Positions 7,239 through 16,066 of a DNA stretch of 18,855 nt are shown here, piece by piece; the first letter of the stretch is position 1; each line of letters starts with the position of its first letter. This stretch comes from Paraglomus occultum (taxonomy: Eukaryota > Glomeromycota > Glomeromycetes > Paraglomerales > Paraglomeraceae). The notes under the pieces are model-generated. The model saw only the letters and a program-made list of their open reading frames with translations, was not told where the DNA came from and did no database searches. A program made the translations under genes and the position numbers. The DNA is taken from the NCBI GenBank assembly GCA_910592205.1, contig CAJVPJ010000691.1, forward strand, positions 1-18,855. The letters run 5' to 3'.

Positions 7239-8051
7239 GGCAAACTGCGTTGAAATACACGTATGTTTGTTTGTCCTTATTACTCATGAAAGCAATTGCT
7301 TTCTAAATTAGTTATTATCAAGGTAAGAAGGTAAAGTGTTCAAAAAAAGAAATTGACAATAATAAGATACAGTATAAGTATCCAAGAAATCCAGCCGATT
7401 TGTTTAAAGACTTTAAGTTCTGCAAACGTACAAATTGCTCGTAATATCTGAATCGTATTATAACATATAATGTCCAGAATTTATTTTATCGAACGATACG
7501 CGTTCAAGTAAAAAATTCATTTGTCAATCATATACTATTTGAACTAACAAGTCTTTTAATCATTACTTTATGCTGTTCGCTCTAAATTCATCACCAAAGA
7601 ACAGTAGAGTTTCCGAGTGGCGCCTGCCCATATTCCAGTTTGTTAAAGTGTGAATTATAGTAATCACTACGTAATATACGGGTAGGCATGATATTTTTAT
7701 AGCAAACACTTGAATCAATTGAAGTCGGGCGACGAACATTATACTTATTAGTGGTAGTCAGTGGAAATGCCTGCCCTACGAATATTTCCCAATCGAATCT
7801 TTGCCAATTTGAATTTCCCCTCGTCTTTACATTCATCACTAATTTGCGTCGTAAATTGAATTAAATTCTCGTTGACTGGAAAAACAAAGACCCAGCATTC
7901 GACTTAGTATCAGTCTTTTCTTTTTTCGACGCGCCTTCCTCTGAAATTATTTGTGATACAATTACTGCGCCCCAACGTCATCATTTAAAACCTAAAAACC
8001 CAACCTTGTCTAATTGCAGGAAGACAGCTGACAGATCTTCTGGATCACGCA
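7239..8051. other. Intergenic, PRP39 upstream region
   Basis: No supported gene. An 82-codon minus-strand ORF (7591-7839) has no recognisable domain. Just before the PRP39 ATG, a pyrimidine-rich stretch TTGTCTAATTGCAG ends in AG at 8019, like an intron acceptor with a CTAAT branch site. The sequence after it is open in the PRP39 frame ([12 protein letters not shown]), so a 5' UTR intron or an extra upstream coding exon is possible. Confidence 0.4.
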
Positions 8052-11000
8052 ATGACTACTTACGAGGCACTCACAACCGAACAGGATTACTCTCAATACC
8101 CATCCGCAATGCAGACTAATGGCCTATCGGAGCAACCGCCGCCTGCTGCTGAGGGAGAAGATAATTCTCAGTCAGAGGCAGCGTCCGTTCCGCCCCCTCC
8201 TCCTCAGCAATCCGAGTGGGATCAGGCACAAGAGTTGGTTAATGCAAATCCTGACGTAAGTCACTAATGGATATAATAACCTCGCATACATTTACCAATA
8301 CGTATTAAGACTCGGCGTATCAGTCCCAGCTCTTGTAAATTACGATGGTGTGCGCTTGGAGGTTTACCATGTTATACAATATATAGCGGTTTATAGGGTA
8401 TAACGCCTATAAGTTTGTAGTCATAGTCCAAAACTGTTTTATCAGTCTTAAAGCTTATTGTCTCATACATACTTTGTCCAAATGTTATAGGACTTTGGAG
8501 CTTGGGAATACTTGATTCGTGTAGCAGAATCTGTAGATGGGGGCATAACAGCACAATCTTCAGAGGAGAATATTCAGAACGTGCGCAATGTCTATGACCG
8601 GTTTTTGGCCAAATTTCCTTTATGTTTCGGATATTGGAGAAAATATGCCGACATTGAGTTGGCAATAGATAGCGCTGCCGGAGCAGAGAAGGTTGGAATA
8701 TATATCCCCACAAAACCTGTAATTGATCCTTGTCTCTTTTTACGCGAGATTCTTATTTGATGCGTGTCCTATAATAGATCTATGAAAGAGGAGTGGCCGC
8801 AATATCGAATTCGGTCGATTTATGGACACAGTATTGTCAGTTCAAGATCGAACATGCAGAGAGCGATGAAGAAATTAGAGGGTAAGTTGAGATGTAGTTG
8901 GGTATATTGCTATTCCTATCCTCTTTTTTCTCTTTAAGCATTTTACTACAATTGCCATGGCCATATAACCATGCCTTGGCATATCGAAAATTACAAAACC
9001 CCTTCCCTTTACACTATTGTATAAAGACACTTGAGAAGTGATAGATCATAAATGTCGATACGGGAACGCAGCGAAGTTTTTCTAGTGGTGGTTTAGTTGG
9101 TCACGTTGCTCTGTTGCTATTTCTGTTTTGTTTTCTGTTTGCTGTTTTTTTTCCTCTTCAGCATTGGCGTTGTATTTGTCATCGTATTATTACTGCTGCT
9201 GCTCTTTATATATGTATGATCACTTCTCCTGCTGCACAAGAGAGCAGAAGAAGTGTCACCATGAACAGCCAACATACAGGAAACTTAATTGTGTAATCAA
9301 TTGGGTCCAAAAACATCCCCAACACTAACATGAGAGTTTCAGCATCCGGCGGAGAATGTGATCCGATATTATCAACTCTCTCTCTCCCCCTTTTGATTCA
9401 CTTTATCTGGGATATCGGGTCAACCATAAATCTAAGTTATAGCATTTGAGTTTGTGACAATGAGTTTTCACTGTTGGAAAAGAGATCATTCTTTTCTTTG
9501 ATATTCTGAACGAGAGATTACAGTATTAACACGTGAACGTTATTGTTGTCTGTTGTGATTAGATTATTTGAACGGGGTGCTGCATGCGTTGGACTTGACT
9601 TTCTTGCGCATATATTTTGGGATAAGTATATTGAATTTGAAGAATCAAGAGATGCTCATGATCGAGTGTTGAGTCTCCTTGAACGTATTATTCGAATTCC
9701 ATTGCATCAATATGCAAAGTTTTTCGACAAGTAAGTATGATAGGGTGGCAATGTACACACATTAAAGCATATGTGTTATATACTGACGTGCAATTCTTAC
9801 CTTGTATGTAGGTACTCACATTTATCACAAACGCGACCACTTACCGAACTCGTGTCCCCAGAGCAATATCAGCAATTAGAAGCAGAGGCGAAAGCAGCGC
9901 CAGCTACACAATCTACAGAGGGAGCTGAAGAAGAACAAAGTTCACCGGCTGAAAAGGTGAATTATTAGAGATTTTCCTGGATGTGAAAATTTAAGAGATT
10001 TCGCATTGACGATGACGCTTCATTTATTAGACAGAAGAACAGATCCAACAAGATATCAGAATGCGTATTTATAATATGAATGTGGATATATACATGAAAA
10101 CACAAGCAGAAACAAATAAGCGATGGCCATTCGAACACGAGGTAAAGATAAATAGTTATAGTATTCAATGGATTATGTTCAATTGTTGTGACCCTTACTC
10201 GTGCATGAATCAAGACTAATATTTTCTTTTATTAGATAAAACGACCGTATTTCCACGTAAAACCAATGGATGAATTACAGTTGTCAAATTGGCGTAGATA
10301 CCTCGACTTTGAAGAGTCAGAAGGCGATGATACACGTATTCAAGTATTGTACGAGCGCTGCTTAGTTGCGTTAGTAAGTATATCTACCTATTAGTTTTTT
10401 GATTATCACGATGAGTCAACCAAAATTCCAATCAAGGAAGTTTAAAAGTGCCTTTTTTTTGAACGCGCGAGTAACTTACCCGCTCCCTTAACTATGATTA
10501 TCTGCAGGCTCTATACGATGAATTTTGGTTGAGATATGCACGATGGATGCTATCGAAAAACAGAGTTCAAGAGGCCCGAAATATATTTTCGAGAGCGATA
10601 ACCGTATTCATCCCTGTCAAGTACGATTTCAAGCACAGTCTTTTGGTAACCGTATAATTCTCGAATGCTTACTTACGTTGATATTTATTTAACGCAGCCG
10701 ACCGAGTATTCGGTTATCATTTGCTCTTTTCGAAGAAGAACAAAGCAGAATTGAAGCAGCGAGAGACATATACAAGGAATTAACAGACAACTGTGAGTCA
10801 CGACAGCGTGATATCGTAAACTACTGTTATTACACTTTTTTGTATCTTTCAATATTAATCTAGTCTGTATTTATGATAGTACCGGGATGTGCAGAAGTAA
10901 TCTACAAATATGCTAATTTCGAAAGAAGACAGAATCCAGGCGACTGTTCAATTGCACTTAATATTCTCAAGCAGTCACTTGAAGGGGATACTCTACCAGA

Positions 11001-11976
11001 TGAAAAATCAGCTGCATTCATTAGCGTACAGTATGCAAATATGCTGTGGCGAGTGAGTATGAAATAGACGTACTTGCATGTGAGTCGATAACATTATTAC
11101 ATAATATTCATTATTGATAATTTCACAGTCTAAACAGTCCGTTGAAGAAGCAAGAACAATATATGAAGAAGGATCCGCCAAATTTCTTGGTAGTAAATAT
11201 TTCTGGTTAAACTATCTAAATTTTGAACTGGCCCAAAATGGTAAGCATTATCACGTGTTTGCTCTGCTCCATGGACCTTATTGTTGCAAGCATAGTTTGA
11301 ACCACGCAATGGTCTGTAATGTTTGTTACTTTTTCTTTTCATAGACGACCCGGCAGAACAAAGGATTACACAAGTCTTTGAGAAAATTCGTAGTGATTCA
11401 ACAATTGCACCAGAGTCAATACGGGACATATCTCAACGATATCTCGACTTTTTAATGGAACGCGGTCAGTCGATATCAGCCATTAGCAAAGTAGAAATTG
11501 ATCTTAATAGTCCCACGGCCCTTAGAGCAACCCAAGATGGTAAAAAGAGAGTAGCCGAAGATGAAGATTTAGATCGACCAATGAAGATGATGAGAGTAGA
11601 TGGAGAGGGTGGTGCGGCAGCGGCAGCGGCGGCGGCGGCTGCTGGAGCTTCTGCTGGAGCGACGCCTTATGCTGCACAGACAGCGGCAGCAGCACAAGCA
11701 CCTTACTATCAGGGACAATGGCCGTACCCTGCAACTGGTGCTGCTGCCCAGGTTGGTTTTGAGGTATTGAAAAGGGGGGAAGGAAGTTGTTTGTGTATTG
11801 TTCAGGTGTAAGATATTGTTTGTTTACGTGATGCCTGATATCGATAATGTGTTTTGTAGGGTTATCAATATGCTTATCCTTACGCACAACCACCGACAAC
11901 ACCAACAGCTCCGACAGCTGCAGCGACCGGTGTTGCATGGGATTATACTCAACCTAGCGCAACAGGATATCAATAA
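8052..11976 (+). CDS. PRP39: Pre-mRNA-processing factor 39 (U1 snRNP component), 13 exons
   Basis: Reading across GT-AG introns gives 695 aa. Exons: 8052-8255, 8491-8691, 8778-8881, 9563-9730, 9812-9956, 10031-10141, 10236-10373, 10508-10620, 10698-10792, 10880-11052, 11129-11240, 11345-11751, 11860-11976; their sum is 2088 nt, exactly in frame. Prp39 is a HAT-repeat scaffold of the U1 snRNP that helps define 5' splice sites in the nucleus. HAT-type motifs run from residue 69 to about 545, for example [92 protein letters not shown] and [10 protein letters not shown]. The first 68 residues are Pro/Gln-rich and disordered. The tail has ten consecutive Ala (exon 12) and a Tyr/Gln/Pro/Thr/Ala-rich end. 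Donors of introns 2 (GTTGGA), 8 (GTACGA) and 12 (GTTGGT) are weak; exon choices there rest on frame and family match. An upstream in-frame extension cannot be excluded. Confidence 0.93.
8882..9562 (+). other. PRP39 intron 3, unusually long (681 nt), with an internal hairpin
   Basis: It begins GTAAGT and ends GATTAG. The other eleven introns are 74-235 nt. An imperfect 13-bp stem with one C-A mismatch and a 9-nt loop lies at 9221-9255 (CACTTCTCCTGCT / AGCAGAAGAAGTG). Several frames are open for 60-66 codons (9114-9328), but none is conserved with the Prp39 family. No tRNA is supported; a snoRNA or poison exon was not demonstrated. Confidence 0.8.
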
Positions 11977-12198
11977 TTCATACATCAAATATTATGCAAA
12001 ATCTTATAGAAAAAGATACTGTATATAACCGATAGATAAACACTCATTTACAAGCTCGATATACTAAGATTGATGCGGCCATCCTTTTCAGTGTACTATT
12101 AAATAGTTTAACTAGTTGCGGCAATAATATAACGTGGTGAGAATGTTTTTTTTCTATCCATGAATGGTAAACTGAGTCGGCGCTTTATAATTTACCAT

Positions 12199-12204
12199 AA
12201 TAAA
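12199..12204 (+). terminator. Likely PRP39 poly(A) signal
   Basis: AATAAA 223 bp past the PRP39 stop codon. Confidence 0.4.
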
Positions 12205-12390
12205 ACTCGTTCTGTATGCATTCAAAAAGTACTACTTTGTCGGTGTTATCAGGCAGGAATTCACAGTTTCCTTGTTGCGAGGGCAAAAGTCCGTGTATTA
12301 AAGAAAATCGCGTTACATTATATACTTTTTGATTAATAGTTATTTCTTACTGCCAGACATTTCAACATTTGATGAAAATGACGCTTGTGA

Positions 12391-12588
12391 GAAAAATGTA
12401 GAATTATTGGCCGTATCGATTTTTGGTCATACGATCTAATATTAAAAGTTTCTAATCTCAGCCGTATTTTTAAACATGAGGAAGAAGAAGACGAAAGTAA
12501 CTCGAATTCTCTCAAATCTCTCCCTACCGTCTTTCTGAAAGATGCAATAGTCGCATTTGAAACGGCGGCATTCAACAGGGTGAAATAG
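12391..12588 (+). other. Coding-like open stretch, possible exon or decayed gene
   Basis: Sixty-five codons are open from just after a TGA (12388-12390) to TAG at 12586-12588, with an acidic run HEEEEDESNS and then LPTVFLKDAIVAFETAAFN. Two other frames around it also read protein-like: up to TAA at 12437-12439 (PDISTFDENDACEKNVELL), and 12561-12713 (GEIEIDCGEFKAFRALK). There is no ATG near the front and no recognised domain. An acceptor-like TCTAATCTCAG ends at 12461, inside the 12391-12588 frame. It may be an exon of an unannotated gene, a pseudogene with frame changes, or chance. Confidence 0.2.
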
Positions 12589-12735
12589 AAATTGATTGTG
12601 GTGAATTTAAAGCCTTTCGTGCATTGAAGAGAAGTTGCAAAGTAAAAACAAACTCGAATAAATTCATTTTGTTACTGATTAATATGACCGTTGTTATTAT
12701 ATTCATGTACTATTGATTGTAAAGATGTTATTCAC

Positions 12736-12842
12736 GCAAGTCTCATTATACCGAATATTGCTTGACCTTAGTTTTATGCAAGTACCAAGTGGCTCATTAT
12801 ACCGAATCGTAGATGCCTCCACCGGTACTTCGGTATAACGAG
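12736..12842. repeat. Three copies of a CTCATTATACCGAA motif, two direct and one inverted
   Basis: CTCATTATACCGAAT lies at 12742-12756 and 12793-12807, both preceded by CAAGT. An inverted copy CTTCGGTATAACGAG lies at 12828-12842. Copies two and three can form a 14-bp stem with one mismatch and a 22-nt loop. It could be a small fold-back element or a protein-binding cluster. Confidence 0.6.
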
Positions 12843-12919
12843 GTCTTGTATTTGCAATTGCGTAATGACCAGAGCAGGGGTTTTTTGATTGCAAATGAAA
12901 TACCAGTAAACATGCCGAG

Positions 12920-12953
12920 AAACGACTTTTATCTTATTTTCAAAAAGTCGTTT
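12920..12953. repeat. Perfect 11-bp inverted repeat (hairpin)
   Basis: AAACGACTTTT (12920-12930), a 12-nt loop, and AAAAGTCGTTT (12943-12953). Confidence 0.75.
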
Positions 12954-13703
12954 GCGAATACATGTACATAGCGGACACTTTCAAATGAATGTAACATACG
13001 CGTCCTTTAGATTACAGGCTAGTTTTTAAACTTTATTGGTTCGCATGAATAATTTTCCCGGCATATTTAACGTTCAATTAACGCAATTTCAATAGTTTCA
13101 AGTTAAACTTTTTGATCCTTGAATACATTATCTTTTAAATATACGATCAGCATTATATGTAATTATTTACGTCATTAACATTTTCGCGTGTTTCCACACG
13201 CATGTGACTGAGCTCGTGACATCCAAGAAACCAGCATCCCCTATCACTGATACCCAGAAAGGAGATATTTTCCGAGACCATTCGGAACTGACTTAAATGT
13301 AATGATGTGTAATAATAAAATGTGCCTCTAGATGCCTCAGTATTAATATTGAGTGTAGTTTAATAAACATTGAATTACTCAGGATGTTATTTGCGTAATC
13401 AAAATATACCCAGTCTATAATGTATATTGTAAAGTAATCCAATTTGGAGTCAACAAACGTCGTAGCGAAATAAACAAAACGTCATAGACAGGCAAACTGC
13501 AAGTCGTACAAGTCATATCAGAAACAATTCATCGTTCAAATTTTTTCTTTACGAGGGCTCTTTTTACCCCGTATGGTTTCGTATACATATACGTCATATC
13601 TGCACTTATTTCATTGTATACAATGAGAATCTTACCATCGAAGGAAATTGTTCTTTAATATACTACGGAATGAAAGAGCAATTTTACGAACGGATCTGTA
13701 ATT
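12954..13703. other. Intergenic, nothing recognised
   Basis: AT-rich sequence with stops in all frames at short spacing. I see no gene, RNA or repeat that I can support. Confidence 0.5.
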
Positions 13704-13779
13704 GCTGATGCTGAAACTAGCCAAAGAATAGAATTTTATCAACAAATGAAAAGTCATGGTTTCGAATTTCAGCATCAGC
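13704..13779. repeat. Perfect 13-bp inverted repeat with 50-bp spacer
   Basis: GCTGATGCTGAAA (13704-13716) and TTTCAGCATCAGC (13767-13779). Found upstream of the membrane-protein gene and just before its promoter-like cluster. Confidence 0.8.
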
Positions 13780-13814
13780 CTCTTGTAGAACAGGAAATAA
13801 AGTTTGCGACGCCC

Positions 13815-13855
13815 AAACCCTAATCATGCGGTACCGCACTATGCCGTAGTATAAA
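13815..13855 (+). promoter_or_regulatory. Promoter-like cluster: telo-box, CGG-TA-CCG palindrome, TATA box
   Basis: AAACCCTAA (13815-13823) matches the telo-box. The perfect 12-bp palindrome TGCGGTACCGCA (13827-13838) contains CGG-N2-CCG, a form used by dimeric Zn2Cys6 fungal regulators. TATAAA is at 13850-13855. The cluster lies about 340 bp before the ATG at 14194, so a fairly long 5' leader is implied. Motif-based inference. Confidence 0.4.
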
Positions 13856-14079
13856 TGCAGAAACCTTTGTGATTTGAAATGGCTCATATAATAAAAGTAT
13901 AGCCCGCAGGCATGTTTTAATGTAATACCTATTTGGGAATCGTTATTGTTATTAATACACTCGCTTTAATCGTCCCATTCAATTTATCTGTCATAAGACA
14001 CCTGGCTATATTGTATTCGCGGTTGGAACGTTCACGGCCAAGAATAACAGAAATATGTGTCGAGCGTACAGCTGCGGGA

Positions 14080-14092
14080 GGGGGGGGGGGGG
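14080..14092 (+). repeat. G13 homopolymer
   Basis: Thirteen consecutive G, preceded by GGGA, about 100 bp before the ATG of the 499-aa gene and so likely in its leader. It could form a G-quadruplex. Homopolymer length may be unreliable. Confidence 0.9.
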
Positions 14093-14193
14093 CAAATATA
14101 TAAATAACGAGGATGTGTGAGATTGACAAAAGCTACAAACTTGATATTATTTGAATCAAATACCGCGTTATTAAAGTATTACAGAATTTTCAA

Positions 14194-15693
14194 ATGATTT
14201 TCGCCTGGTGCAAGCGTCATAATATTCGTATTCCCTGGGTGTTAGCGCCATTAGCTCGCTTCAGCAGTCGAGCGCATCACGAACCACCCCCACTTTCAAT
14301 AGACATTCCGCGAGAACAAATCAATGCACACCTCGAGACCATTTACAGAAACGCTTCTCTAGATACTTCCATCGATCCATCATGCCAGCGCACATTAAAA
14401 CCCTTCTGGACTTCTTATAACACATGGCTGAAGAGATGCAAAAATCTTGAGGATTCACAGAGTCAAATAGAATACTGGCGTGCGCGAAGAGAGTTTTTAA
14501 GGCTAAATAGGAATTTAACGACAGGATTCAAACATAAACCTATTCCATGGAACATGTTTCACCCGCCATTACCCGACAGTGTACAGTACCTCAAAGCAAT
14601 GGCACGGGCCGTGGTGATCCAACAGAACCGCATGGGCATCAAGCTACAATTAATTTTATTGGTGGCCCAACTAGCACTAAACGTGGTGTTCATTACAAGA
14701 CAATTTATAAACGCGATAAACTTTGTTCCTAGTCCGATCGGGTTAAACACCACAGCAAATGACATTATTATACAAATGCCAAAGACGCACGAAGACTATA
14801 TTCGATCTGCCACGGGGATAGGAACATTTGTCGAGTTTGCCGTCTTATGCATACACGTCATGGTCGGACTAGCACAGATTATCATATTTTTCAATGCGCA
14901 CACTTTGCTAAATAAAGGACTGGCAGTCGAAAATTTAGTAATCGCCGTACAAAAGACGGCGACGTTTTCCCTTTTCCGATTTATACATCTTCTAAATCCG
15001 GCAAGATTTGTAACCGAATTTCATGACCCCCCGTTCTTGGAAATATTCACAGACATTGTTAAATTTAACCTCCATAGATCATCAGAGTGGCAGTCCAAGT
15101 TTCGTCGAGCATACCAAATAGTATATGCCTTGATTTGTCGTCCCATCTTGATCACATTGGGACTGTTAGCTTTCTATGTCAAGCTGTTGCAGGTTTCAGT
15201 AGCTTTGTCGTTCTTTTCCCAGCTGAACCTCGGTACATCCGCCATCGGAGAACTGTTTAATAGTCCAACAAGCGTTTTAACGTTTCTCGGACTTGCGAAT
15301 AATGTGGCTAGCTTATATGGCATACCGCTCGAAGACGATCGAAAATTGTTTTTCGATCATGTGCGAATACACGAATACGACTTGCTCCATGCCATGTTAT
15401 TAACGAGTTGTTCTTCTAATAGTGACGAGCCCAGCGATCATGAAGAACCAGATCGGGATCTTGTCCGTGCAGACTTGCCAATAGGCATCAAAGGGCATGT
15501 ATGGTCAGGCTATTGGAACGTGGTATTATTTGCAATCGGAATCGGTGGAAAGGAATTGGTGAATGCGTTCTGGAACAACGTGTATGGAGGCGAGATGGAT
15601 ATAGACGAAAGAAACGAGGGGTTGAACAAAATAAAGAAAGAGGATGCGTTGGGGTTGTTGTACAGTGTCACTAAAACGTGGCGAAGGAGTTAA
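14194..15693 (+). CDS. Multi-pass membrane protein of unknown function, probable mitochondrial import
   Basis: An intronless 499-aa frame that I do not recognise. The N-terminus (MIFAWCKRHNIRIPWVLAPLARFSS) has basic and hydrophobic residues, no acid until Glu30, and ARFSSRA near residue 21, as in a mitochondrial presequence. Residues 40-125 are soluble and Arg/Trp-rich. Hydrophobic segments lie at about 149-171, 207-234, 308-345 (probably two passes) and 441-457. A weaker one lies at 360-375. Residues 405-425 form a Ser/Asp/Glu-rich loop (NSDEPSDHEEPD), and the C-terminus is charged. No transporter, carrier (PX[DE]XX[KR]) or enzyme motif is visible. Its codon use looks typical of the GC-mixed genes here rather than of repeats. 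It may be a fungus- or Glomeromycotina-restricted inner-membrane protein (inference). It is followed closely by a 9-bp tandem repeat. Confidence 0.85.
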   Translation: MIFAWCKRHNIRIPWVLAPLARFSSRAHHEPPPLSIDIPREQINAHLETIYRNASLDTSIDPSCQRTLKPFWTSYNTWLKRCKNLEDSQSQIEYWRARREFLRLNRNLTTGFKHKPIPWNMFHPPLPDSVQYLKAMARAVVIQQNRMGIKLQLILLVAQLALNVVFITRQFINAINFVPSPIGLNTTANDIIIQMPKTHEDYIRSATGIGTFVEFAVLCIHVMVGLAQIIIFFNAHTLLNKGLAVENLVIAVQKTATFSLFRFIHLLNPARFVTEFHDPPFLEIFTDIVKFNLHRSSEWQSKFRRAYQIVYALICRPILITLGLLAFYVKLLQVSVALSFFSQLNLGTSAIGELFNSPTSVLTFLGLANNVASLYGIPLEDDRKLFFDHVRIHEYDLLHAMLLTSCSSNSDEPSDHEEPDRDLVRADLPIGIKGHVWSGYWNVVLFAIGIGGKELVNAFWNNVYGGEMDIDERNEGLNKIKKEDALGLLYSVTKTWRRS

Positions 15694-15700
15694 AAAGTAG

Positions 15701-15736
15701 ACATTTTGGACATTTTGGACATTTTGGACATTTTGG
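15701..15736 (+). repeat. Four tandem copies of ACATTTTGG
   Basis: Exact 9-bp units starting seven bases after the stop codon of the 499-aa gene, so in its presumed 3' UTR. Confidence 0.95.
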
Positions 15737-15781
15737 AGCGTTCTGGAGATATAAAAAAGTAGTATTATTATTAATAGTATT

Positions 15782-16003
15782 ATGTCACAATTTATATTTT
15801 TAGCTCAGGCAATTATTATGAATGCGTTCGGAAAGTATATAAGCTATAATATCTTGTATTTAGTTTCCACGCCCTTGCTCTGGTTTTCGGAGAAAGGCGG
15901 GATGTGGGTATGGAATTATTACATACGATTGGCAGAAGTATGCTATAAAATACAACATTCGATAACACAGGTAAATATATGCATTGTCTTTGAGATTGCG
16001 TAG
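15782..16003 (+). CDS. Possible small ORF (73 aa) downstream of the membrane-protein gene
   Basis: It starts at an ATG 89 bp past the preceding stop. It encodes a Tyr/Trp-rich hydrophobic stretch (about residues 17-35, GKYISYNILYLVSTPLLWF), then GMWVWNYYIRLAEVCYK. At codon 63 the sequence CAG-GTAAAT looks like a splice donor, so this could be an exon. An AATAAA follows at 16061. It may be a separate small membrane peptide, a 3' UTR ORF of the preceding gene, or chance. No homology recognised. Confidence 0.25.
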   Translation: MSQFIFLAQAIIMNAFGKYISYNILYLVSTPLLWFSEKGGMWVWNYYIRLAEVCYKIQHSITQVNICIVFEIA

Positions 16004-16060
16004 TTTGTGTACGCAACGATTCGGAGTTCCCTTCCGTTGTGTTGGGATCGGCGCAGGATA

Positions 16061-16066
16061 AATAAA
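16061..16066 (+). terminator. Likely poly(A) signal
   Basis: AATAAA 368 bp past the stop of the 499-aa gene and 58 bp past the small ORF. No closer strong signal was seen. Confidence 0.35.

Noticed and set aside
7591-7839. 82-codon minus-strand ORF upstream of PRP39
   Set aside because: No domain or family motif, and it overlaps the expected PRP39 promoter. Not strong enough to call.
9090-9104. tRNA D-arm-like GGTTTAGTTGGTCAC in PRP39 intron 3
   Set aside because: No matching T-arm (GGTTCxAxxCC), anticodon stem or acceptor pairing follows.
11522-11938. 138-codon minus-strand ORF rich in Gln, Leu and Pro
   Set aside because: It is a shadow of the Ala/Gln-rich PRP39 exons 12 and 13 and crosses an intron.
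12333-12575. 80-codon minus-strand ORF with six Ser
   Set aside because: It is antisense to a more protein-like plus-strand stretch, and the Ser run comes from a GAAGAAGAAG tract.
13929-14129. 66-codon minus-strand ORF
   Set aside because: It contains a poly-Pro made by the C-run opposite G13 and lies in the presumed leader of the membrane-protein gene.
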